Assembly: GCA_007128045.1 (NCBI GenBank)
Contig: SKYG01000063.1
Coordinates: 1 to 6,629, forward strand
Source: Bacteroidales bacterium
Lineage (GTDB): Bacteria > Bacteroidota > Bacteroidia > Bacteroidales > UBA7960
Reading direction: 5' to 3'
DNA: 6,629 nucleotides
The notes below the pieces were generated by a model, which saw only the letters and a list, made by a program, of their open reading frames with translations, did not search any database and had not been told where the DNA came from. Made by a program: the position numbers and the translations under genes. Positions 1 to 6,530 of the stretch are shown in pieces (positions within the stretch are counted from its first letter, which is position 1; each line of letters opens with the position of its first letter).

Positions 1-235
1 CAGCAAATGCCGCGTCGGTTGGGGCAAATACCGTAAAGGGGCCTTCACCCTGAAGGGCACCTACAAGGTTGGCCTCTGTTACAGCAGTAGCCAGTGTGGT
101 GTGTACCTCGCTGCCAACAATGATGTCGACAACCGTGGCTGCTTTGGTATTTGAAAAAGCCAGAAAGAATAAAGACATGAAAAGTACATTGAGTACTTTA
201 ATGTCAGATGTAAAGAGTTTTGTAATGTTTTTCAT
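1..235 (-). CDS. Secreted fasciclin (FAS1) domain protein, N-terminal part only
   Basis: The minus strand reads from an ATG at 235-233 through 78 codons to the window edge with no stop, so the C-terminal part lies outside. Residues 1-33 look like a signal peptide: Lys at positions 3 and 6, a hydrophobic core around residues 15-28 (VLNVLFMSLFFLAF), and a likely cleavage site after NTKA or NTKAA. The mature part starts with TVVDIIVGSEVHTTLATAV and continues to GPFTVFAPTDAAFA. That is the classic start of a FAS1 domain: the first helix of the fold followed by the conserved FTVFAPTDxAF block. FAS1 proteins are exported and are usually linked to adhesion or surface and matrix roles; the role of this one is unknown. 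A later in-frame ATG (codon 20) would cut the hydrophobic core, so the first ATG is preferred. No Shine-Dalgarno sequence is visible upstream. The gene is separated from secDF by a hairpin and probably has its own promoter. Confidence 0.85.
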   Translation of the reverse strand, partial: MKNITKLFTSDIKVLNVLFMSLFFLAFSNTKAATVVDIIVGSEVHTTLATAVTEANLVGALQGEGPFTVFAPTDAAFA

Positions 236-437
236 GTTTATCAGATTTTAGTTAAATACATTTGATAAACACCACAAATCATATTTTGTTTAATCTTTTT
301 AGTATTTCCTTAAACATTATTTCTTATAATATTGATTTATAGCAACATAAATAGCATAGGGTGACTCAAATAAATGAGACACCCTATGCTATCAAACCGT
401 ATTATTTGATTATAACCGGTTAATAAACTCTAATTGC
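236..437. other. Intergenic region between secDF and the fasciclin gene
   Basis: This AT-rich spacer of about 200 bases must carry the end of the secDF transcript and the start of the fasciclin transcript, both on the minus strand. It holds a strong hairpin (351-392) and a 10-base palindrome (413-422), listed separately. For the fasciclin promoter the best candidate I see is TATGATTTG on the minus strand (275-283). It is one base longer than the Bacteroidota -7 consensus TAnnTTTG and has no matching -33 TTTG, so I do not call it. I see no small ORF or RNA gene here. Confidence 0.6.
351..392 (-). terminator. Perfect 13-bp stem hairpin downstream of secDF, likely terminator
   Basis: ATAGCATAGGGTG at 351-363 is matched exactly by its reverse complement at 380-392. 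After one A-A mismatch the pairing continues for 3 bp (CTC 365-367 with GAG 376-378), leaving an 8-base AT loop (368-375). The structure lies 45 bases past the secDF stop codon and before the fasciclin gene, where a terminator is expected. The minus strand continues TTATGTTGC after the stem, so the U-tract is poor and termination may be imperfect or factor-assisted. The structure is nearly symmetrical and could also act on plus-strand transcripts. Other readings are an mRNA-stabilising 3' stem or a protein-binding inverted repeat. Confidence 0.65.
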
Positions 438-3400
438 TTAATGTTTTTTGTCTTTTGTCTTTCTGGATAGCAAGTCGTAAGCAACCGGGGCTGCGTTAAA
501 CAGAGATGAGTATGTTCCAACTGCCACCCCGATCATCAAAGCGAATGCAAAACCCCGTATCACTTCACCACCAAAAAGGAAAATAATAAGCAGCACACCT
601 ATTGTAGTACCAGAGGTGTTGAAGGTCCGGGAAAGCGTAGCATTTAGTGCAGTATTAATATTGGTTTTCAGGTCACGTTTGGGATAGAGGCCTATATTTT
701 CACGTATCCTGTCAAAGATGATTACCGTATCATTAATCGAATACCCAATGATGGTAAGAATGGCTGCAATAAATGCCTGATCGATCTCCATTGTCCATGG
801 GACGACATTATATAGCAGTGAATAAAGGGAGACTACGATAATAGAGTCATGGAATAATGTGGTCAAACCACCCATACCAAACTCCCATTTTTTAAATCTC
901 ATGGCAATATAGAAGAAGATGATGAACAAGGCGATAATAACGCTGATAATGGCACCAACTTTAATATCCCGGGCCACGGTAGGTCCAACCTTTTGAGAGC
1001 TCAGGCGTCCAATTACCTTATCATCATCATCTGATGTAAACTCTGCATACGTTACTGGTGTTTCGAAGAAACCGGCTATACCATCATATATTCTGCGTTC
1101 TGCTATAGAGTCAGCTTCTGCGGAATCATCTGTGATCATGAAGCTGGTAGTTATCTTCACCTGGCTGGATGGTCCAAAGGTTTTTACTTCAGGTGCTTCA
1201 CCAAGCTCATCGATCAATGCAGCACGCATTTCGACTGTATTTACGGGTTGATCAAAGCGTACTACATAAGAGCGGCCACCTGAAAAGTCCACACCATAGC
1301 TAAGTCCTCTGACGAAGAATGACCCGACACCTACCAGTATGACAATGCTTGAAATGATATAGAATTTTTTACGAACTCCAAGGAAGTCGAAATTCACTTT
1401 TGTAAGTACATCTTTGCTGATTTTGTTATCAAAATGAATGGCAATATTTTTATCCATCCAATAGGTAAAGATGAGTCTGGAAAGGAAAATAGCTGTGAAC
1501 AGGGAGCAGATGATACCAATTATCAGGGTGGTTGCAAAACCTTGAACCGGACCGGAGCCAAAGATATACAATACGATAGCTGTCAACAGAGTAGTAACGT
1601 TACCATCCACGATAGCGGAGTAGGCATTTTTATATCCATCAGCAATGGCAAGGCGTTGTCCTTTACCCGCTCGCAATTCTTCCAGGATTCGTTCATAAAT
1701 GATCACATTGGCATCAACAGCCATACCGAGGGTAAGCACGATACCTGCGATACCTGGCAAGGTCAGGACAGCCCCCAGAGATGCCAGCACACCCATAATA
1801 AAGAATATATTAGCCACCAAAGCCAAATCAGCTACAATACCAGCTCTGCTATAATAGAATCCCATATAGATGAGCACAATAACAAATGCAATTAGAAATG
1901 AGAGAAGCCCGCTTGAAATAGCTTCACGGCCGAGTGATGGTCCTACGATGGCCTCTTCTACAATTCTTGCAGGTGCCGGCAGTGATCCGGCTCGAAGAAT
2001 ATTTGCCATATCCTGCGCTTCCTGAACTGTAAATTGTCCGGTAATCTGAGAGCGGCCGCCAGAAATTTCCGATTGTACTGTTGGGAAAGAGTACACAAAA
2101 TCGTCAAGGACAATAGCAATGGAACGGTTCAAATTGTCTGCTGTCATGCGTCTCCAGGTTCTGGCACCTTCAGTATTCATAGCCATGGTGATTTCCACTT
2201 GTCCGGTCGGACTAAAATCCTGGCGGGCATCAACGATTACGTCACCTGTAAGGGGGGCTTGTCCATCGCGGGAGGTTTCTTTAATGGCTATAAGTTCATG
2301 CAAATTTTCAGTTCCGCGGGCAGGTTTGACGTTCCAGAACAGTTTTAGGTTTCTTGGGAACAAAGAGCGTACCTGAGGGTTTCTCAGCATTCCCATGATC
2401 CTTGCGGTATCCTGAACAGCTGCATAGCCAACAACGGGTCCTCTGGCTGGAAACATATTTCCTGTCTCATCCTGAACAAAAGAGGGTTGCAGGTAGGCAA
2501 AAAGTGGGTTTTGTCTGGCAAAGTCTTCAAATTCATCGCCGACACCCGGATCGAGGTCACCAGCTACAAGGTCTGCCAGACTAGGAGCTTCTAATGTATC
2601 AGGATCGGTTGTTTCCATAAATTCCTGCAATGGATCTGGATCATCCTGATCTTCAATAACATCAATGTCATTTGTTTCATCCCGGGTAGCGGGAGATTGC
2701 ATATCCCTTAATCTTTCATTGGCATCCCAAAAATAGGTATACACTTCAGAGAACTCATAGGTTTCCCAGAACTCAAGACGAGCCGTTCCCTGGAGCAATC
2801 TTCTGACCCTTTCCGGTTCTTTGATGCCGGGCAGTTCGACAAGGATTCTTCCTGACGTAGCTAATTTCTGAATATTTGGTTGGGCCACACCAAAGCGGTC
2901 GATACGGGTACGAAGGATCTGAAATGACCGATCGACGGCAGCATCAACTTCGCGGCGTAATACCCTTAGAACATCTTCATTTGAGGAGGTAACATTAATA
3001 CGGTCGCGCATTTCCGGGGTACTGAAGAAGTATGCCAGGCTGGCATCCGGGTCAACTTCCTGAAATGCCCTGCCGAAAAGGGTAATAAAATCATCACGGC
3101 TGGTCAATTGCATTTCAAGGGCGCGTTCCATGGCGGTCTGAAATGTTTGATCAGTGGTATAGCCTGCCAGGGCTCTGACTATTTCTGATACTGATACTTC
3201 CAGTGTAACGTTCATCCCTCCACGAAGGTCAAGGCCCAAATTCAGTTCACGTTCTTTTACCTCGCGAAATGTATATTTCCTGATGCCGAGATTAAATACC
3301 GGTACGTTCATCATCGAGTCAAGGTAGAATCTTTCTTCGGCGCGCTGTATAGAATCATTAAGCACTCCTTCTAACAGGATATCGCCTCCAGCCAACTCCT

Positions 3401-3545
3401 TTGACAGATCGGAAAACCGTTCGCTGCGGGCATATTCCCTGGCATCGCGTTCAACTTTACGGGCAAAGAAGGTAAAAGAGAGTTGGTAGAGACACACCAA
3501 TGCAAACGCAATGGCGAAAAACCTTATTAAACCTTTATTTTGCAT
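438..3545 (-). CDS. secDF: Protein translocase subunit SecDF (fused SecD and SecF)
   Basis: This 1035-residue inner-membrane protein joins SecD and SecF in one chain. Family members use the proton motive force to help finish Sec-dependent export and act with SecYEG and SecA. Seen here: an N-terminal membrane segment (about 5-27); the SecD signature LDLRGG (105-110); the periplasmic P1 domain with SFQILRTRIDRFGVAQPNIQ; membrane segments from about 546; GMAVDANVIIYERI (607-620), with Asp611 in the region of the family's proton-path aspartate; and GYKNAYSAIVDGNVTTL (637-653). The SecF half begins near 719, has GVDFSGG (751-757), four or five more membrane segments, and GYSINDTVIIFDRIREN (934-950) followed by LSRTFNTSGTT. 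Both halves appear complete and intact. An Asp/Glu-rich stretch of about 60 residues (about 281-340) interrupts the P1 region. Length and fusion match Bacteroidota SecDF. The first ATG leads directly into the membrane segment; there is no Shine-Dalgarno sequence. It has a candidate promoter of its own and is not joined to yajC here. Confidence 0.97.
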   Translation of the reverse strand: MQNKGLIRFFAIAFALVCLYQLSFTFFARKVERDAREYARSERFSDLSKELAGGDILLEGVLNDSIQRAEERFYLDSMMNVPVFNLGIRKYTFREVKERELNLGLDLRGGMNVTLEVSVSEIVRALAGYTTDQTFQTAMERALEMQLTSRDDFITLFGRAFQEVDPDASLAYFFSTPEMRDRINVTSSNEDVLRVLRREVDAAVDRSFQILRTRIDRFGVAQPNIQKLATSGRILVELPGIKEPERVRRLLQGTARLEFWETYEFSEVYTYFWDANERLRDMQSPATRDETNDIDVIEDQDDPDPLQEFMETTDPDTLEAPSLADLVAGDLDPGVGDEFEDFARQNPLFAYLQPSFVQDETGNMFPARGPVVGYAAVQDTARIMGMLRNPQVRSLFPRNLKLFWNVKPARGTENLHELIAIKETSRDGQAPLTGDVIVDARQDFSPTGQVEITMAMNTEGARTWRRMTADNLNRSIAIVLDDFVYSFPTVQSEISGGRSQITGQFTVQEAQDMANILRAGSLPAPARIVEEAIVGPSLGREAISSGLLSFLIAFVIVLIYMGFYYSRAGIVADLALVANIFFIMGVLASLGAVLTLPGIAGIVLTLGMAVDANVIIYERILEELRAGKGQRLAIADGYKNAYSAIVDGNVTTLLTAIVLYIFGSGPVQGFATTLIIGIICSLFTAIFLSRLIFTYWMDKNIAIHFDNKISKDVLTKVNFDFLGVRKKFYIISSIVILVGVGSFFVRGLSYGVDFSGGRSYVVRFDQPVNTVEMRAALIDELGEAPEVKTFGPSSQVKITTSFMITDDSAEADSIAERRIYDGIAGFFETPVTYAEFTSDDDDKVIGRLSSQKVGPTVARDIKVGAIISVIIALFIIFFYIAMRFKKWEFGMGGLTTLFHDSIIVVSLYSLLYNVVPWTMEIDQAFIAAILTIIGYSINDTVIIFDRIRENIGLYPKRDLKTNINTALNATLSRTFNTSGTTIGVLLIIFLFGGEVIRGFAFALMIGVAVGTYSSLFNAAPVAYDLLSRKTKDKKH

Positions 3546-3580
3546 GATATAATGTGTTTAGTGTTTTCGAAAAACGACCG

Positions 3581-3588
3581 CAAAGTTA
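3581..3588 (-). promoter_or_regulatory. Candidate -7 element for secDF
   Basis: The minus strand reads TAACTTTG, an exact match to the Bacteroidota housekeeping -7 motif TAnnTTTG, 35 bases upstream of the secDF ATG. Transcription would start near 3574, giving a leader of about 30 bases. The -33 box is weak: the nearest candidate is a TTTTTTC run ending about 22 bases upstream. The call rests on position and motif only; AT-rich DNA gives chance matches. Confidence 0.45.
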
Positions 3589-3673
3589 GTTGAATTTTCT
3601 TTTATAGGAGAAAAAACTTCCAATGCTATAATTAATACGCCAAGGTTTGTTCTGATGTTCTGCCTCAAATACC

Positions 3674-4246
3674 TTAACTATGAATGTCTCTGATTAAAGC
3701 GACATGCTCTGGCTTAATGATTTCCATACCTTTACGGATGGCTTCTTCATTTAAAGGGATAAGGTTATGATAGCGGTCGGGAAGAACTTTTTTAAGGCCT
3801 TTAATCACGTTTTCCAGGTCAATAACAGGTTTCATTTTAAGAAATCCACCTATGATAATCATATTAAACACCTTGGTATTTTTCATTTTGACAGACTCTT
3901 CAAAAGCTGAGATGGCACATATATTAATATCAGTGCGTTGCGGCTTTCTGGTCGTCCCATTTTCCTCATAGATTAAAAGCCCGCCGGGTTTTACAGTGTT
4001 CTCAAACTTGTCCATTGAAGGTTGATTTAAGACAATAGCGGTATCGAAGGTGCTAAGAACCGGTGAGCTGATCAATTGATCGCTGATGATGGCCGTACAG
4101 TTTGCCGTTCCGCCACGCATTTCTGGTCCGTATGATGGCATCCAGCTTACCTCAAGGTTCTGCATCACGCCTCCATAACACAATATTTGTCCCATAGACA
4201 AAACACCCTGACCACCAAATCCTGCAATTATGATTTCTTCAGTCAT
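3674..4246 (-). CDS. korC: 2-oxoacid:ferredoxin oxidoreductase, gamma subunit
   Basis: This 190-residue protein belongs to the pyruvate/ketoisovalerate oxidoreductase gamma family, and its length is typical. The family signature GFGGQG (9-14) sits at the N-terminus, followed by WMPSYGPEMRGGTANC (35-50), the conserved block of this domain. The C-terminal part has the usual NMIIIGGF segment. In multi-subunit enzymes of this class the gamma chain packs against the alpha and beta chains and helps form the CoA-binding and catalytic assembly; it carries no iron-sulphur motif. It is the last gene of the four-gene operon and starts 17 bases after the beta-subunit stop. It has no Shine-Dalgarno sequence, only AT-rich sequence before the ATG. 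VorC is an equally valid name if the substrate is 2-oxoisovalerate. Confidence 0.93.
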   Translation of the reverse strand: MTEEIIIAGFGGQGVLSMGQILCYGGVMQNLEVSWMPSYGPEMRGGTANCTAIISDQLISSPVLSTFDTAIVLNQPSMDKFENTVKPGGLLIYEENGTTRKPQRTDINICAISAFEESVKMKNTKVFNMIIIGGFLKMKPVIDLENVIKGLKKVLPDRYHNLIPLNEEAIRKGMEIIKPEHVALIRDIHS

Positions 4247-4263
4247 ATAAACATCAATTTTTG

Positions 4264-5025
4264 TTATTCAGGCACTTTGATATCTCCAAGCGGATAAAAG
4301 GGAAACATATTTTGTTCCATCCATTTATTAGATTGTACTGGAGTCATTTTCCAGCCTGAGGGACAGTTGGCAACGATTTCGACGAAGCAAGTCCCTTTGT
4401 TAAGTTTTTGATACTCGAGGGCTTTCTTCAAAGCCCGTTTGGTTTTTCTGACATTGGCAGGCGTATGCACTGAATGCCTGGTGACAAAGTATGTTCCGGG
4501 AAGCTGAGCAACCAGCTCAGTCATTTTCAGAGGATTTCCCATCGAGGAGATATCACGGCCACGTGGGGAAGTAGAGCTCTTCATCCCTTCTAATGTGGTA
4601 GGCGCCATTTGTCCGCCAGTCATTCCATAGATACCATTATTTATAAAAACGATGAGAATATTTTCGCCACGATTGCAAGCATGAATTGTTTCTGCAGTAC
4701 CAATTGCTGCCAGATCGCCGTCGCCCTGATAGGTAAAGACATATTTTTCTGGAAAGACCCTTTTTATACCGGTAGCTACTGCCGGAGCCCTGCCATGTGC
4801 AGCCTCGCTCATATCCACATTCAGATAATAATATGCCAACACCGAGCAACCTACCGGAGCCACACCAATAGTTTCTGATTGTATACCGAGCTCGTCGATA
4901 GCTTCTGCCAGCATCCGGTGGGCTGTACCATGTCCGCAGCCAGGGCAATAATGCATGATGCGGTCATTCAGTACGTCTGTCCTCTTATATACAAGATTAC
5001 CTGGATCAATCAATGAATCAGCCAT
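4264..5025 (-). CDS. korB: 2-oxoacid:ferredoxin oxidoreductase, beta subunit (thiamine diphosphate binding)
   Basis: This is the 253-residue catalytic beta subunit. It has CPGCGHG (27-33), typical of KorB-type beta chains, then GVAPVGCS (54-61), and the thiamine diphosphate/Mg motif starting GDGDLAAIG (101-109) and ending with Asn129-Asn130 in FINNGIYGMTGGQ. There is no C-terminal ferredoxin domain, so electrons must leave through other subunits, probably the separate ferredoxin gene at the head of the operon. It starts 2 bases after the alpha-subunit stop. Its ribosome binding site AGGAGGG (5031-5037) lies inside the last codons of that gene, implying translational coupling. The chain resembles both 2-oxoglutarate and 2-oxoisovalerate oxidoreductases, and I cannot fix the substrate from sequence. 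In the naming used with VorB it would be VorA. Confidence 0.94.
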   Translation of the reverse strand: MADSLIDPGNLVYKRTDVLNDRIMHYCPGCGHGTAHRMLAEAIDELGIQSETIGVAPVGCSVLAYYYLNVDMSEAAHGRAPAVATGIKRVFPEKYVFTYQGDGDLAAIGTAETIHACNRGENILIVFINNGIYGMTGGQMAPTTLEGMKSSTSPRGRDISSMGNPLKMTELVAQLPGTYFVTRHSVHTPANVRKTKRALKKALEYQKLNKGTCFVEIVANCPSGWKMTPVQSNKWMEQNMFPFYPLGDIKVPE

Positions 5026-5027
5026 CT

Positions 5028-6095
5028 TTACCCTCCTATAATTTTTTGTTCAAATGCTTGAAATATCTCTTCCGGGTCGGGAATCATGCCACCAAAACGT
5101 CCGAAATGTTCTACTCTGGTTTGGCCATTTACAGCAAGTCTGACATCTTCAACCATCTGACCTGCATTCATTTCAACCGTTAATATTCCTTTCATCTGTC
5201 CGGCTAGTTTGTTAAATGCTACCGTTGGAAAAGGGTAAAGGGTTTGTGGACGAAGCAACCCGACTTTATACCCTTTCTCGCGTGCTATCTCCTGGGCTTT
5301 TTTAGTGATGCGGGCACATGATCCAAATGCAGTTAGCAAGTATTCAGCATCATCGCAAAGGAAGGACTCATAGCGCACTTCATGCTTTTCAATCTCTCTG
5401 TATTTTGCTTGTAGCCTGTGGTTTACATTTTCCTGCTCTTCTGGCTTTAGCTGCAATGACGTTACAAACACGCTGCTTCTACCCGGTTTTTTACCAACGG
5501 TAGCCCATTCAAACTCTTCTGTGAGAAGGGGTTGCTGCTCAAACAATTCTACTTTTTCCATCATCTGGCCGATGATTCCATCCGATAAGATCATCACCGG
5601 ATTACGGTATTTAAAAGCAAGATCAAAACCCAATTTCACATAGTCTACTGACTCCTGAACCGTGGCAGGCGCCAGAACAATCAATTTATAATCACCATGA
5701 CCTCCGCCTTTTACGGCCTGAAAATAATCTGACTGAGACGGTTGAATGGTTCCAAGTCCGGGACCGCCCCTTACAACATTTACGATTAAACAAGGCAGTT
5801 CAGCTCCAGCGATATACGACAACCCTTCTTGCTTCAAACTAATACCCGGGCTGGAAGAAGTTGTCATGGCGCGCTTTCCGCATCCTGCTGCCCCATAAAC
5901 CATATTGATCGCCGCAATCTCACTCTCGGCCTGCAATACAACCATGCCAGTGCGTTCAGCCGGATTTTCATGCATCAGGTATTCAATAATCTCAGATTGA
6001 GGTGTTATAGGGTATCCAAAATAGGCATCACAACCTGCCCGGATAGCAGCCTCTGCCATGGCCTCATTACCCTTCATTAATCTTAATTCTTTCAT
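5028..6095 (-). CDS. vorB: 2-oxoacid:ferredoxin oxidoreductase, alpha subunit (VorB type)
   Basis: This 355-residue alpha subunit closely resembles chains annotated as 3-methyl-2-oxobutanoate dehydrogenase subunit VorB. It starts MKELRLMKGNEAMAEAAIRA and has YPITPQSE (28-35), the substrate/thiamine-side motif of the POR N-terminal domain, then QAESEIAAINMVYGA (55-69), TSSSPGISL (79-87) and RGGPGLGTIQPSQSDY (109-124). The C-terminal part (from about 245) is the POR domain II, with TAFGSCARI and a final HFGRFGGMIPDPEEI block. The chosen start is the ATG at 6095-6093 because the family begins at this point. An in-frame ATG at 6143 would add 16 residues of unfamiliar sequence and overlap the ferredoxin gene by 14 bases. 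With the chosen start the gap to the ferredoxin stop is 34 bases and only a weak AGG is seen upstream. VorB-type enzymes oxidise branched-chain 2-oxoacids to acyl-CoA; 2-oxoglutarate remains possible. Confidence 0.93.
   Translation of the reverse strand: MKELRLMKGNEAMAEAAIRAGCDAYFGYPITPQSEIIEYLMHENPAERTGMVVLQAESEIAAINMVYGAAGCGKRAMTTSSSPGISLKQEGLSYIAGAELPCLIVNVVRGGPGLGTIQPSQSDYFQAVKGGGHGDYKLIVLAPATVQESVDYVKLGFDLAFKYRNPVMILSDGIIGQMMEKVELFEQQPLLTEEFEWATVGKKPGRSSVFVTSLQLKPEEQENVNHRLQAKYREIEKHEVRYESFLCDDAEYLLTAFGSCARITKKAQEIAREKGYKVGLLRPQTLYPFPTVAFNKLAGQMKGILTVEMNAGQMVEDVRLAVNGQTRVEHFGRFGGMIPDPEEIFQAFEQKIIGG
5031..5037 (-). promoter_or_regulatory. Strong Shine-Dalgarno site for the beta subunit, inside the end of vorB
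   Basis: The minus strand reads AGGAGGG five bases before the TAAAG-ATG of the beta subunit. The same bases encode the last Gly-Gly of the alpha subunit. It is the only canonical Shine-Dalgarno sequence I see at any gene start in this window. The arrangement suggests that translation of the two catalytic subunits is coupled and kept balanced. Confidence 0.75.
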
Positions 6096-6129
6096 AAATA
6101 CAGTATTAAGCCTGTCAAATGTCGTTTCC

Positions 6130-6348
6130 CTACTTCTTTTCACGATAGACTGTTATCACAGCATCAGGACAAACAACTGCACAATTGGCACATCCGATAC
6201 AGTTACTGTTAACTTTAACAGCATAGTGATAACCTTTGCTATTCACTGCATTGCTGATTGCCAACACTTGGTTGGGACATGCTTCCAAACAAACTTCGCA
6301 ACCTTTGCAACGTTCAATATCTATGACAATATCACCTTTTCTTGCCAT
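6130..6348 (-). CDS. korD: 2x[4Fe-4S] ferredoxin subunit of the 2-oxoacid oxidoreductase
   Basis: This 72-residue protein has two bacterial-type [4Fe-4S] cluster motifs. The first is C14-C17-C20-C24-Pro (CKGCEVCLEACP). The second is C50-C53-C56-C60-Pro (CIGCANCAVVCP). All eight cluster cysteines are present. The spacer between the motifs is 25 residues, with a GYHYAV strand. Small ferredoxin-like delta subunits of this form carry electrons from the thiamine-bound intermediate to the soluble ferredoxin pool in Kor and Vor complexes. The gene is first in the operon, upstream of alpha, beta and gamma, which supports a role as a dedicated subunit rather than a free ferredoxin. The ATG follows an AT-rich leader without a Shine-Dalgarno sequence. 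Confidence 0.93.
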   Translation of the reverse strand: MARKGDIVIDIERCKGCEVCLEACPNQVLAISNAVNSKGYHYAVKVNSNCIGCANCAVVCPDAVITVYREKK

Positions 6349-6530
6349 GGTTATTTTTTATTGGTTTTAGATACAACGAAAATAGTTTTTCCCTGCATGG
6401 CAAATCTATAACTTATTATCAAAATAACCGGAAGATTATAGGAAATATTTTTTTTTAAGTAAAAAGTATTGGCAACAACAAACAAACATAACGGCGGAAA
6501 TATGTATTTTTTTGTATTTTTATCCACGTT
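6349..6530. other. Divergent intergenic region
   Basis: This AT-rich region lies between the oxidoreductase operon (minus) and the right-edge gene (plus) and must hold both promoters. It contains the candidate minus-strand -7 box at 6401-6408, a run of nine T (6448-6456), and two copies of TGTATTTTT (6503-6511 and 6513-6521) just before the plus-strand gene. I see no clear TAnnTTTG for the plus-strand gene. A minus-strand reading frame of 66 codons crosses the region but has no family features and runs over both gene starts, so I do not call it. Confidence 0.5.
6401..6408 (-). promoter_or_regulatory. Candidate -7 element for the oxidoreductase operon
   Basis: The minus strand reads TAGATTTG, an exact match to the Bacteroidota -7 motif TAnnTTTG, 52 bases upstream of the ferredoxin ATG. 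The leader would be about 45 bases. A TTTTG lies only 12 bases further upstream (6420-6424), too close for a standard -33 box, so the -33 element is weak or absent. The call rests on motif and position only. Confidence 0.4.

Noticed and set aside
69..251. Plus-strand reading frame of 60 codons
   Set aside because: It lies opposite the fasciclin gene, whose minus-strand frame has a signal peptide and a clear FAS1 motif.
1434..1895. Plus-strand reading frame of 153 codons
   Set aside because: It lies inside secDF on the opposite strand; its composition (rich in His, Asn, Ser) is that of antisense translation of membrane segments and it has no family motif.
2034..2584. Three plus-strand reading frames opposite the SecD half
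   Set aside because: They overlap each other in different frames and lie opposite well-conserved SecD sequence; none shows a recognisable domain.
3546..3673. Terminator or small RNA between the gamma-subunit gene and secDF
   Set aside because: No inverted repeat of useful length is visible; only a candidate secDF promoter is seen, so read-through from the oxidoreductase operon is possible.
4609..4948. Small frames on both strands within the beta-subunit gene
   Set aside because: The beta subunit has intact TPP-binding motifs in its own frame; the others are shadows without features.
5318..6080. Plus-strand frames opposite the alpha-subunit gene
   Set aside because: The minus-strand frame carries the conserved VorB motifs over the whole stretch.
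6058..6411. Plus-strand frame of 117 codons opposite the ferredoxin gene
   Set aside because: The minus-strand ferredoxin has all eight cluster cysteines with correct spacing; the plus-strand frame is its mirror.
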